The position numbers were made by a program, and so were the translations under genes. 64,000 bases of DNA from Azospirillum rugosum (GTDB lineage Bacteria; Pseudomonadota; Alphaproteobacteria; Azospirillales; Azospirillaceae), in contig NZ_JAGINP010000001.1 in the NCBI RefSeq assembly GCF_017876155.1, positions 310,001 through 374,000 on the forward strand. The letters run 5' to 3'. Below, piece by piece: positions 47,214 to 56,471 of this stretch (positions are counted from its first letter, which is position 1; every line of letters starts with the position of its first letter). The notes under the pieces were generated by a model. That model had not been told where the DNA came from. It was given only the letters and a program-made list of their open reading frames with translations, and did no database searches.

Positions 47214-49811
47214 TTGCCCAACCGCGACCCCACCCTTCCCGACCCCAGCGCCCCCACGCCCGTGGGGCTGCGTCCGGTGCCGTTCCTTCAGGGGTCGCTG
47301 TTTGGCGAGGCCGATGCCCTGGGCTATGGCACAGGCCAGGTCTACGACGAGATGGTCACCGGCCAGGGCCGGCTTCGCCCGCACTGGCAGAGCTTCATGG
47401 GCACGCTGGGTCCGCTCGACCCGGAGCTGATGGCCGAGCGGTGGGAGGAGGCGCGGCGCCTCCTGCACCAGAACGGCGTCACCTACAACATCTACGGCGA
47501 CCCCAAGGGGATGGAGCGGCCCTGGCCGCTCGACATGGTGCCGCTGCTGATTCCGGCGCACGAGTGGAAGGCCGTCGAGTCGGGGCTGGTGCAGCGCGCC
47601 ACGCTGCTGAACGCGGTGCTCGCCGACCTCTACGGGCCGCAGACGCTGACGCGCAGCGGGCGGCTGTCCCCGGCCGTGATCCACGCCGACCCCGGCTTCC
47701 GCCGCGCGGTCCACGGCATCCGCGTCCCCAACGACATCCACCTGCATTTCTACGCGGCCGACCTCGCCCGCGCGCCCGACGGGCGCTGGTGGGTCCTGTC
47801 CGACCGCACCCAGGCGCCGAGCGGCAGCGGCTACGCGCTGGAGAATCGGGCGGTGCTGGCGAAGGTTCTGCCCGACAGCTTCCGCCACTGCCAGGTGGAG
47901 CGGCTGTCGCCGTTCTTCGAGGCGTTCAAGGACACCCTGCTTTCGCTCAGCCCGCGGCGCGAGACCCCGCGCGTGGTGCTGCTGACCCCGGGGCCCTACA
48001 ACGAAACCTATTTCGAGCACGTCTACCTCGCCCGCTACCTCGGCATCACGCTGGTGGAGGGGGCGGACCTGACCGTGCGCGACCGGCAGGTGTTCCTGAA
48101 GACCCTGTCGGGGCTGGAGCGGGTGGACGTGATCCTGCGCCGCCTGGACGCCGACTTCGCCGACCCGCTGGAACTGCGCGCCGACAGCTCGCTGGGCGTC
48201 GCCGGACTGATCGAGGCGGTGCGCGCCGGCAACGTCGCCCTGGCGAACTCCCTCGGCTCCGGCTTCATGGAATCGATGGCGGTCAAGCCGTCGCTGCCCA
48301 TGCTCTGCCGCCACCTGCTGGGCGAGGAGTTGAAGATGCCCGGGGTCGCCGTCTGGTGGTGCGGCGACGACGCGGAGCGCGCCTACGTCATCGACCACCT
48401 GGACGGGCTCGTCGTCAAGCCGGCCTTCCCGTCGCTCGCCTTCGAGCCGATCTTCGGCGCCGACCTGTCCGCGGCGGAGCGGATGGCCCTGGTCGAGCGG
48501 ATCAACGCCCGCCCCTGGTGCTACGTCGCGCAGGAACGGCTGGCCCTGTCGACCGCGCCCGTGTGGCAGGGCGGCCGCCTCCAGCCGCGTCCCCTGGTGC
48601 TGCGCGTCTTCCTCTGCGCCCGGCGCGACGGCAGCTACGCGGTCATGCCCGGCGGGCTGACGCGCGTGTCCACCGAATCGGGCAAGCTGGTCGTCTCCAT
48701 GCAGCGGGGCGGCGGCAGCAAGGACACCTGGATCCTCGCCGGCCGGCGCAGCGACAGCGCCCCGGCCCAACCGCGCCCGCAGGCCGGACAGGATGCGACG
48801 GAGCCGGTGCTCCGCCCGGCCGCCAACGACCTGCCGAGCCGCGTCGCCGACAGCCTCTACTGGCTCGGCCGCTACGCGGAGCGGTCGGAGGGGGTGGTCC
48901 GGCTGCTGCGCGCCACGCACACGCGCCTGACCGACGGCAACATGCCCGGCGCTACGGCGCAACTGCGCCCCCTGCTCTGCCTGATGGCCTGGGAGGGCGT
49001 GATCCCCTGGGACCTGACGCGCGTGTCGGAACTGGGAAGCGGGCGCGCCCTGCGCAACGCGCTGCACACGTCGGTGGTCGATCCGGACCATCCCAACAGC
49101 CTGCGCGCCCAGGTGCTGCGCCTGCACCGCACCGCCTATTCGGTGCGCGACCGCCTGTCCCTGGACATGTGGCGGGTGATCTCCATGCTGGAACGGCAGA
49201 GCCAGACGCCGCGCCAGAAGCTCGACGCCGCGGCGATGCTGCTGCGGCTGGACGACCTCGTCACCATCCTCGCGGCCATCGCGGGCATGGAGCAGGAGAG
49301 CATGACGCGCGGCCCCGGCTGGCGCTTCCTCGACATCGGCCGCCGCATCGAACGGGCGCTGCACACCATCTCCATCATGCGCGGCCTGAACGTCCAGGGC
49401 CTCGACCGGCAGGAGGAGGGCACGCAGGCGGCGACGCTGGCCGTCCTGCTCGAACTGGGCGAGAGCGTGATGACATACCGCAGCCGCTACCTGACGACGG
49501 TCCGGCGGACGCCCGTGCTCGAACTGCTGCTGAGCGACGAATCGAACCCGCGCGCGCTGGCCTTCCAGCTCGCCGCGCTGGAGCAGCACGTGACCGCGCT
49601 CCCCGGAACCGCAAAGCCCGGCCCTGGCGCCCCCACCGCAAGCGCGCTGTCCATCGTCCAGGCGGCCCGCGCCTCCCTGCGCAACCCGGAGAGCCTGCGG
49701 TCGAGCGAAGCGCTGAACACGCTGCTCGACACGCTGGCGACGTCGCTTCCGGACATCTCGAACCTTCTCACGCACGCCTATTTCAGCCATGCCTTTGCCC
49801 GATCGGCCTGA
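47214..49811 (+). CDS. Circularly permuted ATP-grasp fused to an alpha-E domain
   Basis: This 865-residue protein has an N-terminal circularly permuted ATP-grasp ligase (about residues 30-500). Landmarks are VTYNIYGDPKGMERPWPLDM, the DRTQAPSGSGYALENR segment and the VVKPAFPSLAFEPIFG nucleotide-binding strand. The C-terminal half (about 535-865, from LPSRVADSLYWLGRYAERSE) is the all-helical alpha-E domain. The two are separate genes in many bacteria. ATP-grasps of this type are predicted to form amide or peptide bonds. The start is uncertain: TTG at 47214 without a clear ribosome site, or GTG at 47262. It overlaps the next gene by 23 nt. Confidence 0.88.
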   Translation: MPNRDPTLPDPSAPTPVGLRPVPFLQGSLFGEADALGYGTGQVYDEMVTGQGRLRPHWQSFMGTLGPLDPELMAERWEEARRLLHQNGVTYNIYGDPKGMERPWPLDMVPLLIPAHEWKAVESGLVQRATLLNAVLADLYGPQTLTRSGRLSPAVIHADPGFRRAVHGIRVPNDIHLHFYAADLARAPDGRWWVLSDRTQAPSGSGYALENRAVLAKVLPDSFRHCQVERLSPFFEAFKDTLLSLSPRRETPRVVLLTPGPYNETYFEHVYLARYLGITLVEGADLTVRDRQVFLKTLSGLERVDVILRRLDADFADPLELRADSSLGVAGLIEAVRAGNVALANSLGSGFMESMAVKPSLPMLCRHLLGEELKMPGVAVWWCGDDAERAYVIDHLDGLVVKPAFPSLAFEPIFGADLSAAERMALVERINARPWCYVAQERLALSTAPVWQGGRLQPRPLVLRVFLCARRDGSYAVMPGGLTRVSTESGKLVVSMQRGGGSKDTWILAGRRSDSAPAQPRPQAGQDATEPVLRPAANDLPSRVADSLYWLGRYAERSEGVVRLLRATHTRLTDGNMPGATAQLRPLLCLMAWEGVIPWDLTRVSELGSGRALRNALHTSVVDPDHPNSLRAQVLRLHRTAYSVRDRLSLDMWRVISMLERQSQTPRQKLDAAAMLLRLDDLVTILAAIAGMEQESMTRGPGWRFLDIGRRIERALHTISIMRGLNVQGLDRQEEGTQAATLAVLLELGESVMTYRSRYLTTVRRTPVLELLLSDESNPRALAFQLAALEQHVTALPGTAKPGPGAPTASALSIVQAARASLRNPESLRSSEALNTLLDTLATSLPDISNLLTHAYFSHAFARSA

Positions 49812-50742
49812 CGCCCCTTTCAACCAGGACTCCGGCCCCGCGGATCGCGGCGGCGTGCGGTACCGCCTGCGCCATGTCACCCATTACGACTATGGGGAGG
49901 ACGTGTCGGTTTCGCACCACCTGCTGCACCTGACCGCCCGTCCCCACCCGCGGCAGCGCGTGCGGCGCTGCTGCCTGACGATCGAGCCGGCGCCCGCCGT
50001 GCGGTCCGACCACACCGACTATTTCGGCAACACCGTCACCTACGTGGCGGTGCAGGAGCCGCACCGGACCTTCACGATCACCGCCGACAGCGAGGTGGAG
50101 GTGTTCACCCCGCCCGTCCTCGACGCGGCATCCACCCCGCCCTGGGAACGGGTGCGCGAGTCGCTGCACAGCCTGTCCGACCCCGACGACGGGGCGGAGA
50201 TCGTCCAGTACAGCTTCGACAGCACGCTGGTCGCCGTCTCCCCCGTGCTGCTGGACTACGCGTCCCAGTCCTTCACGCCCGGCCGGCCGGTCGCGGAGGC
50301 CGCGCTGGACCTGATGCGGCGGATCCACGGCGACTTCACCTTCGACCCGACGGCGACGACGGTGGCGACGCCGCTGGCCGACGTGATGCGCCACCGGCGC
50401 GGCGTCTGCCAGGACTTCGCCCACATCGTCGTCGGCTGCCTGCGCGCGGTCGGCCTGCCCGGCCGCTACGTCTCCGGCTATCTGCGCACCCTGCCCCCGC
50501 CGGGCCGGCCGCGCCTCGTCGGCGCGGACGTCAGCCACGCCTGGGCATCGGTGTGGTGCGGTCCGACGGGATGGCTGGACGTGTGCCCGACCAACGCCCG
50601 CGCGGCCGACCAGGACTTCATCACCATCGCCTGGGGCCGCGACTACGACGACGTCAGCCCGGCGCGCGGCGTGCTGATGGGCGGGGCCGGCCACTCGCTC
50701 AGCGTCAGCGTGGACGTCGAGCCGCTGGACTCCGCCGGCTGA
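49789..50742 (+). CDS. Transglutaminase-like cysteine protease-fold protein
   Basis: This 317-residue protein has a bacterial transglutaminase N-terminal beta domain (YRLRHVTHYDYGEDVSVSHHLLHL) and a catalytic domain with Cys207 (RRGVCQDFAHI), His250 (VSHAWASVW) and aspartate in GWLDVCPTN. No signal peptide is seen, so it is probably cytoplasmic. It overlaps the ATP-grasp/alpha-E gene by 23 nt and completes the cluster. With the large transglutaminase upstream, it suggests paired bond-making and bond-breaking steps on one peptide or protein substrate. Confidence 0.9.
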   Translation: MPLPDRPDAPFNQDSGPADRGGVRYRLRHVTHYDYGEDVSVSHHLLHLTARPHPRQRVRRCCLTIEPAPAVRSDHTDYFGNTVTYVAVQEPHRTFTITADSEVEVFTPPVLDAASTPPWERVRESLHSLSDPDDGAEIVQYSFDSTLVAVSPVLLDYASQSFTPGRPVAEAALDLMRRIHGDFTFDPTATTVATPLADVMRHRRGVCQDFAHIVVGCLRAVGLPGRYVSGYLRTLPPPGRPRLVGADVSHAWASVWCGPTGWLDVCPTNARAADQDFITIAWGRDYDDVSPARGVLMGGAGHSLSVSVDVEPLDSAG

Positions 50743-50752
50743 CCGCTTTCCG

Positions 50753-51142
50753 TCAGGCGGTGGGCCGGGCCGTCATGAGGCGGTGCACCGTGTCCAGGAC
50801 GACTTGCGGGCTGACCGGCTTGCGCAGGATTTCCAGCGGCTTCCAGATGTCTGACGTCAGGTCGTCCTGCCCCGGCTCCATCGGCATGAAGCCGGTGACG
50901 ACCAGCAACGGCAAGGCAGCGCTCAATCCGCGCAGTTCCCGGACCAGCGCGCGGCCGTCCATGCGCGGCATGCGCATGTCCGTGATGACGAGGTCCGCGG
51001 GATCGTTGCGGTAGCGTTCCAGCGCCTCCAGCCCGTCCTGGGCCAGGGTGACCCGGTACCCCTTGCGCTGAAGGAAGTCCTCCATGGCCATCGCCGCCAG
51101 GGGTTCGTCCTCCGCGACCAGAATGTGCGCGGGTTCAGGCAT
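50753..51142 (-). CDS. Single-domain response regulator (receiver only)
   Basis: This is a 129-residue stand-alone receiver. Acidic residues EDE are at 11-13, the phospho-acceptor is Asp55 (LVITDMRMPRMDG), a threonine lies in LLVVTGF and a lysine in ILRKPVS. No output domain is present, so it must act by protein contact, as CheY or the phosphotransfer partner of a hybrid system does. Its start overlaps the stop of the ethylene-receptor-like kinase by 8 nt, so that kinase is almost certainly its phosphodonor. Confidence 0.93.
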   Translation of the reverse strand: MPEPAHILVAEDEPLAAMAMEDFLQRKGYRVTLAQDGLEALERYRNDPADLVITDMRMPRMDGRALVRELRGLSAALPLLVVTGFMPMEPGQDDLTSDIWKPLEILRKPVSPQVVLDTVHRLMTARPTA

Positions 51143-52718
51143 GGGTGCGCTCCAATTCGGTGGCCGAGGGTCGCGATACGGGCAGGGTTATGGTGAAGCG
51201 GACACCGCGACGGCCGTCGCCGTGGTCCACGTTGGCCGCCTCGATGCGGCCGTTCATCGCGTCGATGATCCCATAGCCGATGGACAGGCCGAGGCCGGAG
51301 CCTTTGCCGACCTCCTTCGTCGTGAAGAAGGGATCGAAAATGCGCGGCAGCACGCCCGGGTCGATCCCGCCGCCGTCGTCGGTCACCGCGATCAGAGCCG
51401 TGCCCGGGCTGCCGCCCCGGCGCACGTGGACCTCGATCCGCCCGCCGGCGGGCGATCCCTCGCCATCCGCCGCGCGCCGTTCGACGATGGCGTCGTGGGC
51501 GTTGGACAGAAGGTTGACCAGCACCTGCTCCAGCTGCAATGGGCGGCCGCGCGCGACCGTCTCACCGATTTCAAGGTCGGCGTCGATCGTGATGTTTTCC
51601 AAGGCGAACTGGTGGGCGACGAGGTCCACCGCGGCGCGGACGCTGGCCGTGGGGTCGAACAGCTGCGTTTCCCCGCCGTCGCGCCGGCTGAAGGTGCGCA
51701 TGTGGTCGATGATCTTGCCCATGCGCTCCGTCTGGTCGGCGACGATGGTCAGCACCTTGTCCAGGCGTGCCGTGTCGGTGTCGCCGTCGCGCAGCCGGGA
51801 CAGCGCGTTTTCCGCCCAGATGCGGATGATGTTCAGCGGCTGGCTCATCTCGTGGGCCATGCCCGCGGCGAGCGTGCCGAGCGTGGCGAGCTTGGAGGTC
51901 TGCACCAGTTCTTCCTGCAGCTGCTTGCGTTCGGTGATGTCGCGGGAGCTGCCGAGGAGTTGGACGATGGTTCCGCCGGCGTCGCGAACCGGGACGAGGA
52001 CCGTGTGCCAGACGCGGCGTCCGACCGGCAGATCGAGGGTTTCCTCGTAATCGATGGGGCCGCCGGCCGCGACGCAGGCGGCGTAGCGCGCGGTGACCGC
52101 CTGCGCCGTCTCGGGAGGCAGGGCTTCGGAGACGAGGCGGCCCTGGATCGTGTCGGGATCGATGCCGGTCGCCCGCGCGTGCGCGGGGTTGAGCGTGTCA
52201 AAGGCGAAGCGCCCGTCGGCGAGAACCGTGACGACGAAGAGCCCTTCGGCAAGGTTGTTGAAGAAGCCGGCGTAGCGCTGCTCCGCCTGGCGCCGCACCT
52301 CGATCTCCCGCTGGAGCGCGTCGTTGGCCGCCGCCATCTGGGCCGGGCTCGGCAGGGCAAGCAGGCGCGGCATCAGCAGCCACAGCGCGATGGCGGTCAG
52401 CACGGAGGCGACCGCGGTCACCCCCTTTACCAAGCCTTCCAGCCCGTATTCGGCGTTCCACAGGGTCCAGATGCTGAAGAAGTGCGTGGTTCCGCAGGCG
52501 AGGATGAAGGCCGCGAACAGCCAGAAGATCCAGCTGAAGGCCACGTCGCGCCGCTTCAGCACCACATAGACCAGAGCGATGGGGATCGAATAATAGGACA
52601 GACCGATCAGAACGTCGGAGCCGATGTGCAGGGCCAGGATCTCCGGCTTCCAGAGAAGGCACACCCCGTGGGGAATGAACCCGCTGGTGTCGAAGAAGCC
52701 CTGTAAGCCGGCGAACAT
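51135..52718 (-). CDS. Histidine kinase with ETR1-like ethylene-binding membrane domain
   Basis: This is a 527-residue sensor kinase. Three transmembrane helices lie in residues about 30-125. They contain the plant ethylene-receptor signature: GSDVLIGLSYYSIPIAL and FILACGTTHFFSIW. Residues Asp35, Tyr42, Ile45, Pro46, Ile72, Cys75 and His79 match ETR1 Asp25, Tyr32, Ile35, Pro36, Ile62, Cys65 and His69 with identical spacing; Cys and His hold the copper that binds ethylene. A PAS domain follows (about 155-275), then HisKA with GMAHEMSQPLN and an ATPase domain with NLLSNAHDAI and GSGLGLSIGYGI. The ATG at 52716-52718 has a GAGGGGG ribosome site. Ethylene sensing is strongly suggested but not proved. 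Confidence 0.93.
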   Translation of the reverse strand: MFAGLQGFFDTSGFIPHGVCLLWKPEILALHIGSDVLIGLSYYSIPIALVYVVLKRRDVAFSWIFWLFAAFILACGTTHFFSIWTLWNAEYGLEGLVKGVTAVASVLTAIALWLLMPRLLALPSPAQMAAANDALQREIEVRRQAEQRYAGFFNNLAEGLFVVTVLADGRFAFDTLNPAHARATGIDPDTIQGRLVSEALPPETAQAVTARYAACVAAGGPIDYEETLDLPVGRRVWHTVLVPVRDAGGTIVQLLGSSRDITERKQLQEELVQTSKLATLGTLAAGMAHEMSQPLNIIRIWAENALSRLRDGDTDTARLDKVLTIVADQTERMGKIIDHMRTFSRRDGGETQLFDPTASVRAAVDLVAHQFALENITIDADLEIGETVARGRPLQLEQVLVNLLSNAHDAIVERRAADGEGSPAGGRIEVHVRRGGSPGTALIAVTDDGGGIDPGVLPRIFDPFFTTKEVGKGSGLGLSIGYGIIDAMNGRIEAANVDHGDGRRGVRFTITLPVSRPSATELERTHA

Positions 52719-52851
52719 GATTCCCCCTCGGTCTTCTGTCTGCACGGGCCAACCCGCCGGCGACGCCGTCGCGAGCCGTTGCGCCCCCGGCGCGAGGAGG
52801 TCCGGGCACGGTCGTCCAATGACGCACATCGGCTGCAACCGTATGGCGTCA

Positions 52852-52889
52852 AAAGTCAGACACACCATGCGGAAAGTCAATCTGACTTT
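52852..52889. promoter_or_regulatory. Repeated TGACTTT boxes upstream of the ethylene-receptor-like kinase
   Basis: AAAGTCAGA (52852-52860) and TCTGACTTT (52881-52889) form a perfect 9-bp inverted pair. A further AAAGTCA lies between them at about 52873-52879, giving three copies of one heptamer. They sit about 135-170 nt upstream of the kinase start, on the far side from prfC. A transcription-factor site for the kinase-receiver operon is a reasonable reading. Confidence 0.4.
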
Positions 52890-52928
52890 CGGAAAGGTGG
52901 GGTGTTGAGGCCATTTGGGGGTGGCATG

Positions 52929-52963
52929 AAAAAAGGCGCGGCACCCGCTGGGAGTACCGCGCC
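52929..52963 (-). terminator. Intrinsic terminator of prfC
   Basis: On the minus strand, GGCGCGG and CCGCGCC form a 7-bp stem around a loop of about 15 nt that can pair further inside, followed directly by six T. It begins about 20 nt after the prfC stop codon. Confidence 0.85.
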
Positions 52964-52983
52964 CGGAACGCATCCCGAATTGC

Positions 52984-54591
<1,608 letters not shown>

Positions 54592-54793
54592 GCGCGGATC
54601 CCGTAACAAGCGAAAAGGAACGACAACGAGGGCCGGGAGCGTCGGCGCCCACGGCCCTCGTGATTCGGCGCTATAGATAGCAGTGTCGCGGCCCCGCTTC
54701 CAGTCCTCGTGCGACGGTGACGCGATGGCGGAAGGAGTGGCGCCTGTGCTAAGCCACGACGCCCCAACCGCGAGACACGCAAAGGATGCTCAC

Positions 54794-55129
54794 GTGAACT
54801 GCCCCAAATGCAACTCCGAATACGCGTACCAGGATGGGGAGCTGTGGATCTGCCCGGAATGCGCCCATGAATGGAACCCGCTGGCGGCCGTCGCGGAGGA
54901 GTCCGGCGCGGACGCGGTGCGCGACGCCAACGGCAACCCGCTGGCCGACGGGGACAGCGTCACGGTGATCAAGGACCTGAAGGTCAAGGGATCGTCGCTG
55001 GTCGTCAAGGGCGGGACGAAGGTGAAGAACATCCGCCTGACGGACGGTGCCGACGGTCACAACATCGCCTGCAAGATCGATGGCATCGGGGCCATGAACC
55101 TGAAGTCGGAATTCGTAAAGAAGGCCTGA
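54794..55129 (+). CDS. yjdM: Zinc-ribbon protein YjdM (PhnA family)
   Basis: This is a 111-residue protein with an N-terminal zinc ribbon (CPKC near residue 3, CPEC near residue 22) and a C-terminal beta domain ([26 protein letters not shown]). The length equals that of E. coli YjdM, formerly called PhnA; the family was once linked to phosphonate use, but its real role is unclear. The start is a GTG at 54794 reading directly into NCPKC; an earlier in-frame start adds 37 residues that do not resemble the family. A 60-nt gap separates it from the convergent asd gene. Confidence 0.92.
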   Translation: MNCPKCNSEYAYQDGELWICPECAHEWNPLAAVAEESGADAVRDANGNPLADGDSVTVIKDLKVKGSSLVVKGGTKVKNIRLTDGADGHNIACKIDGIGAMNLKSEFVKKA

Positions 55130-55184
55130 TGGGGGCGAGCCATCCCCTCCCGCCAATGGTGCGGAAGGGGATGGGCGGACCACC

Positions 55185-56198
55185 TTAGAGGGTCAGCTCG
55201 GCGATCTGCACGGCGTTGAGCGCAGCACCCTTCAGCAGCTGGTCGCCGCAGACGAACAGATCCAGGCCGTGGTCGCCGAAGATCAGGCTGGTGCGGATGC
55301 GGCCGACCTCGACGTCGAACTGGCCGGTGGCGTTCAGCGGCATCGGGTAGATGCCGTCGGCCGGCACGTCCTTCACCACCACGCCCGGCGCGTCGGCCAG
55401 CACGGCGCGGGCGGCGTCCGGGGTCACCGGCGACAGCGTCTCGACCGTGATCGCCTCGGAATGGGCGCGGTAGGTCGGGATGCGCACCGCGGTGCAGCTG
55501 ACCGGCAGGTCCGGGATCTCCAGGATCTTCCGCGTCTCCCAGGTGACCTTCATCTCCTCCTTCGTGTAGCCGTTCTCCTGGAAGGCGTCGATCTGGGGGA
55601 TCAGGTTGAAGGGGATCGGGTGGCGGAAGACGCTGTTGGTGACCGGCTTGCCTTCGAGCTGGTTGCGGGTCTGCTCCTCAAGCTCGGCCATGCCCTCCGC
55701 GCCGGCGCCGCTGGTCGCCTGGTAGGTGGAGACGATGACACGGCGAAGGCCAAAGGCCTTGTGCAGCGGGCCGAGCGCCACGACGGCGATGGCCGTGGTG
55801 CAGTTCGGGTTCGCAATGAGCTTCGCGTCGCCCATGGCGTGCGCGTTGATCTCCGGCACGATCAGCGGGACGTTGTCGTCGTAGCGGAAGGCCGAGGAGT
55901 TGTCGATGACCAGCGCGCCCTTCTCGGTCAGGGCCGGGGCGTGCGCCTTGGCGAAGTCGCCGGACACGGCGAGCAGGACGATGTCGTAGCCCTTCACCTT
56001 CTCGGCGTCGAACGCCTCCAGGGTCTTCGTGCCGAACGGGGTCTCGACCGTGCGGCCGGCGCTGCGCTCCGACGCGAACAGGCCGAGTTCCGCGACCGGG
56101 AACGAACGGCGGTGGAGGACATCGACCATCTCGCGGCCGACGGCGCCGGTGGCGCCAACAATCGCGACGCGACGGGGAGAGGCGGAAGGGGTGCTCAT
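55185..56198 (-). CDS. asd: Aspartate-semialdehyde dehydrogenase
   Basis: This enzyme reduces aspartyl phosphate in the path to threonine, methionine, lysine and diaminopimelate. In 337 residues it has the NADP-binding [16 protein letters not shown], the catalytic cysteine in [20 protein letters not shown], and the substrate-binding [12 protein letters not shown] and HSEAITVET blocks. The ATG at 56196-56198 ([13 protein letters not shown]) is chosen; a start 20 codons earlier exists. A threonine-rich leader peptide and alternative hairpins lie upstream at 56261-56396, which suggests control by threonine supply. Confidence 0.95.
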   Translation of the reverse strand: MSTPSASPRRVAIVGATGAVGREMVDVLHRRSFPVAELGLFASERSAGRTVETPFGTKTLEAFDAEKVKGYDIVLLAVSGDFAKAHAPALTEKGALVIDNSSAFRYDDNVPLIVPEINAHAMGDAKLIANPNCTTAIAVVALGPLHKAFGLRRVIVSTYQATSGAGAEGMAELEEQTRNQLEGKPVTNSVFRHPIPFNLIPQIDAFQENGYTKEEMKVTWETRKILEIPDLPVSCTAVRIPTYRAHSEAITVETLSPVTPDAARAVLADAPGVVVKDVPADGIYPMPLNATGQFDVEVGRIRTSLIFGDHGLDLFVCGDQLLKGAALNAVQIAELTL

Positions 56199-56260
56199 GG
56201 GTGTGGTCCGTCCTTGTGTCATGCCCGGATCGAGCGGGACGGCGGCCCCCAGATACACCG

Positions 56261-56353
56261 AGGCCCCGTCCGTGTCCGGCGGGGCCTTCGTGGTGGGTGA
56301 AGCGTCTCTACTCGATCAACGCACGCCACCATCCGACGGCCCGCCGGAGCGGG
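56261..56353 (-). promoter_or_regulatory. Candidate transcription attenuator of asd
   Basis: Three competing RNA pairings can be drawn on the minus strand. A protector hairpin pairs CCCGC with GCGGG (56353-56341). An antiterminator pairs CCGGCGGG (56347-56340) with CCCGCCGG (56283-56276), 8 bp perfect. A terminator-like stem pairs AGGCCCCG (56287-56280) with CGGGGCCT (56268-56261), 8 bp. The second and third share bases, so they exclude each other, which is the logic of amino-acid attenuators. The terminator stem lacks a U-run after it, so termination may be weak or Rho-assisted. Confidence 0.6.
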
Positions 56354-56396
56354 TCGTTTTGGTAGTGGTGGTGGTGATGGCGAGCGAGCGATTCAT
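56316..56396 (-). CDS. Threonine-rich leader peptide (thrL-like) upstream of asd
   Basis: This 26-codon frame begins MNRSLAITTTTTKTTR and ends at a TGA 117 nt before the asd start. Seven of codons 8-15 are threonine, preceded by isoleucine, much like the E. coli thr operon leader. Asd is an enzyme of threonine synthesis, so a ribosome stalling at these codons would be an apt sensor. The frame lies exactly where an attenuator leader should be, and the protector arm of the first hairpin begins at the last threonine codon. No strong ribosome site is seen; a possible promoter (TTTACA at 56433-56428) would give an almost leaderless start. Confidence 0.7.
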   Translation of the reverse strand: MNRSLAITTTTTKTTRSGGPSDGGVR

Positions 56397-56413
56397 AGCC
56401 CGTTAGATAAACG

Positions 56414-56447
56414 AAAGGCGCGGGGCTTGTAAAGCGCCCGCGCCTTT
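56414..56447. terminator. Terminator hairpin after glgP
   Basis: AAAGGCGCGGG and CCCGCGCCTTT form a perfect 11-bp stem with a 12-nt loop, 25 nt beyond the glgP stop codon. A T-rich stretch (CCTTTCGTTTATC) follows on the minus strand. It separates glgP from the asd leader, so asd needs its own promoter. Confidence 0.75.
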
Positions 56448-56471
56448 CCATCGCAATTTTGTTAGACCGGC

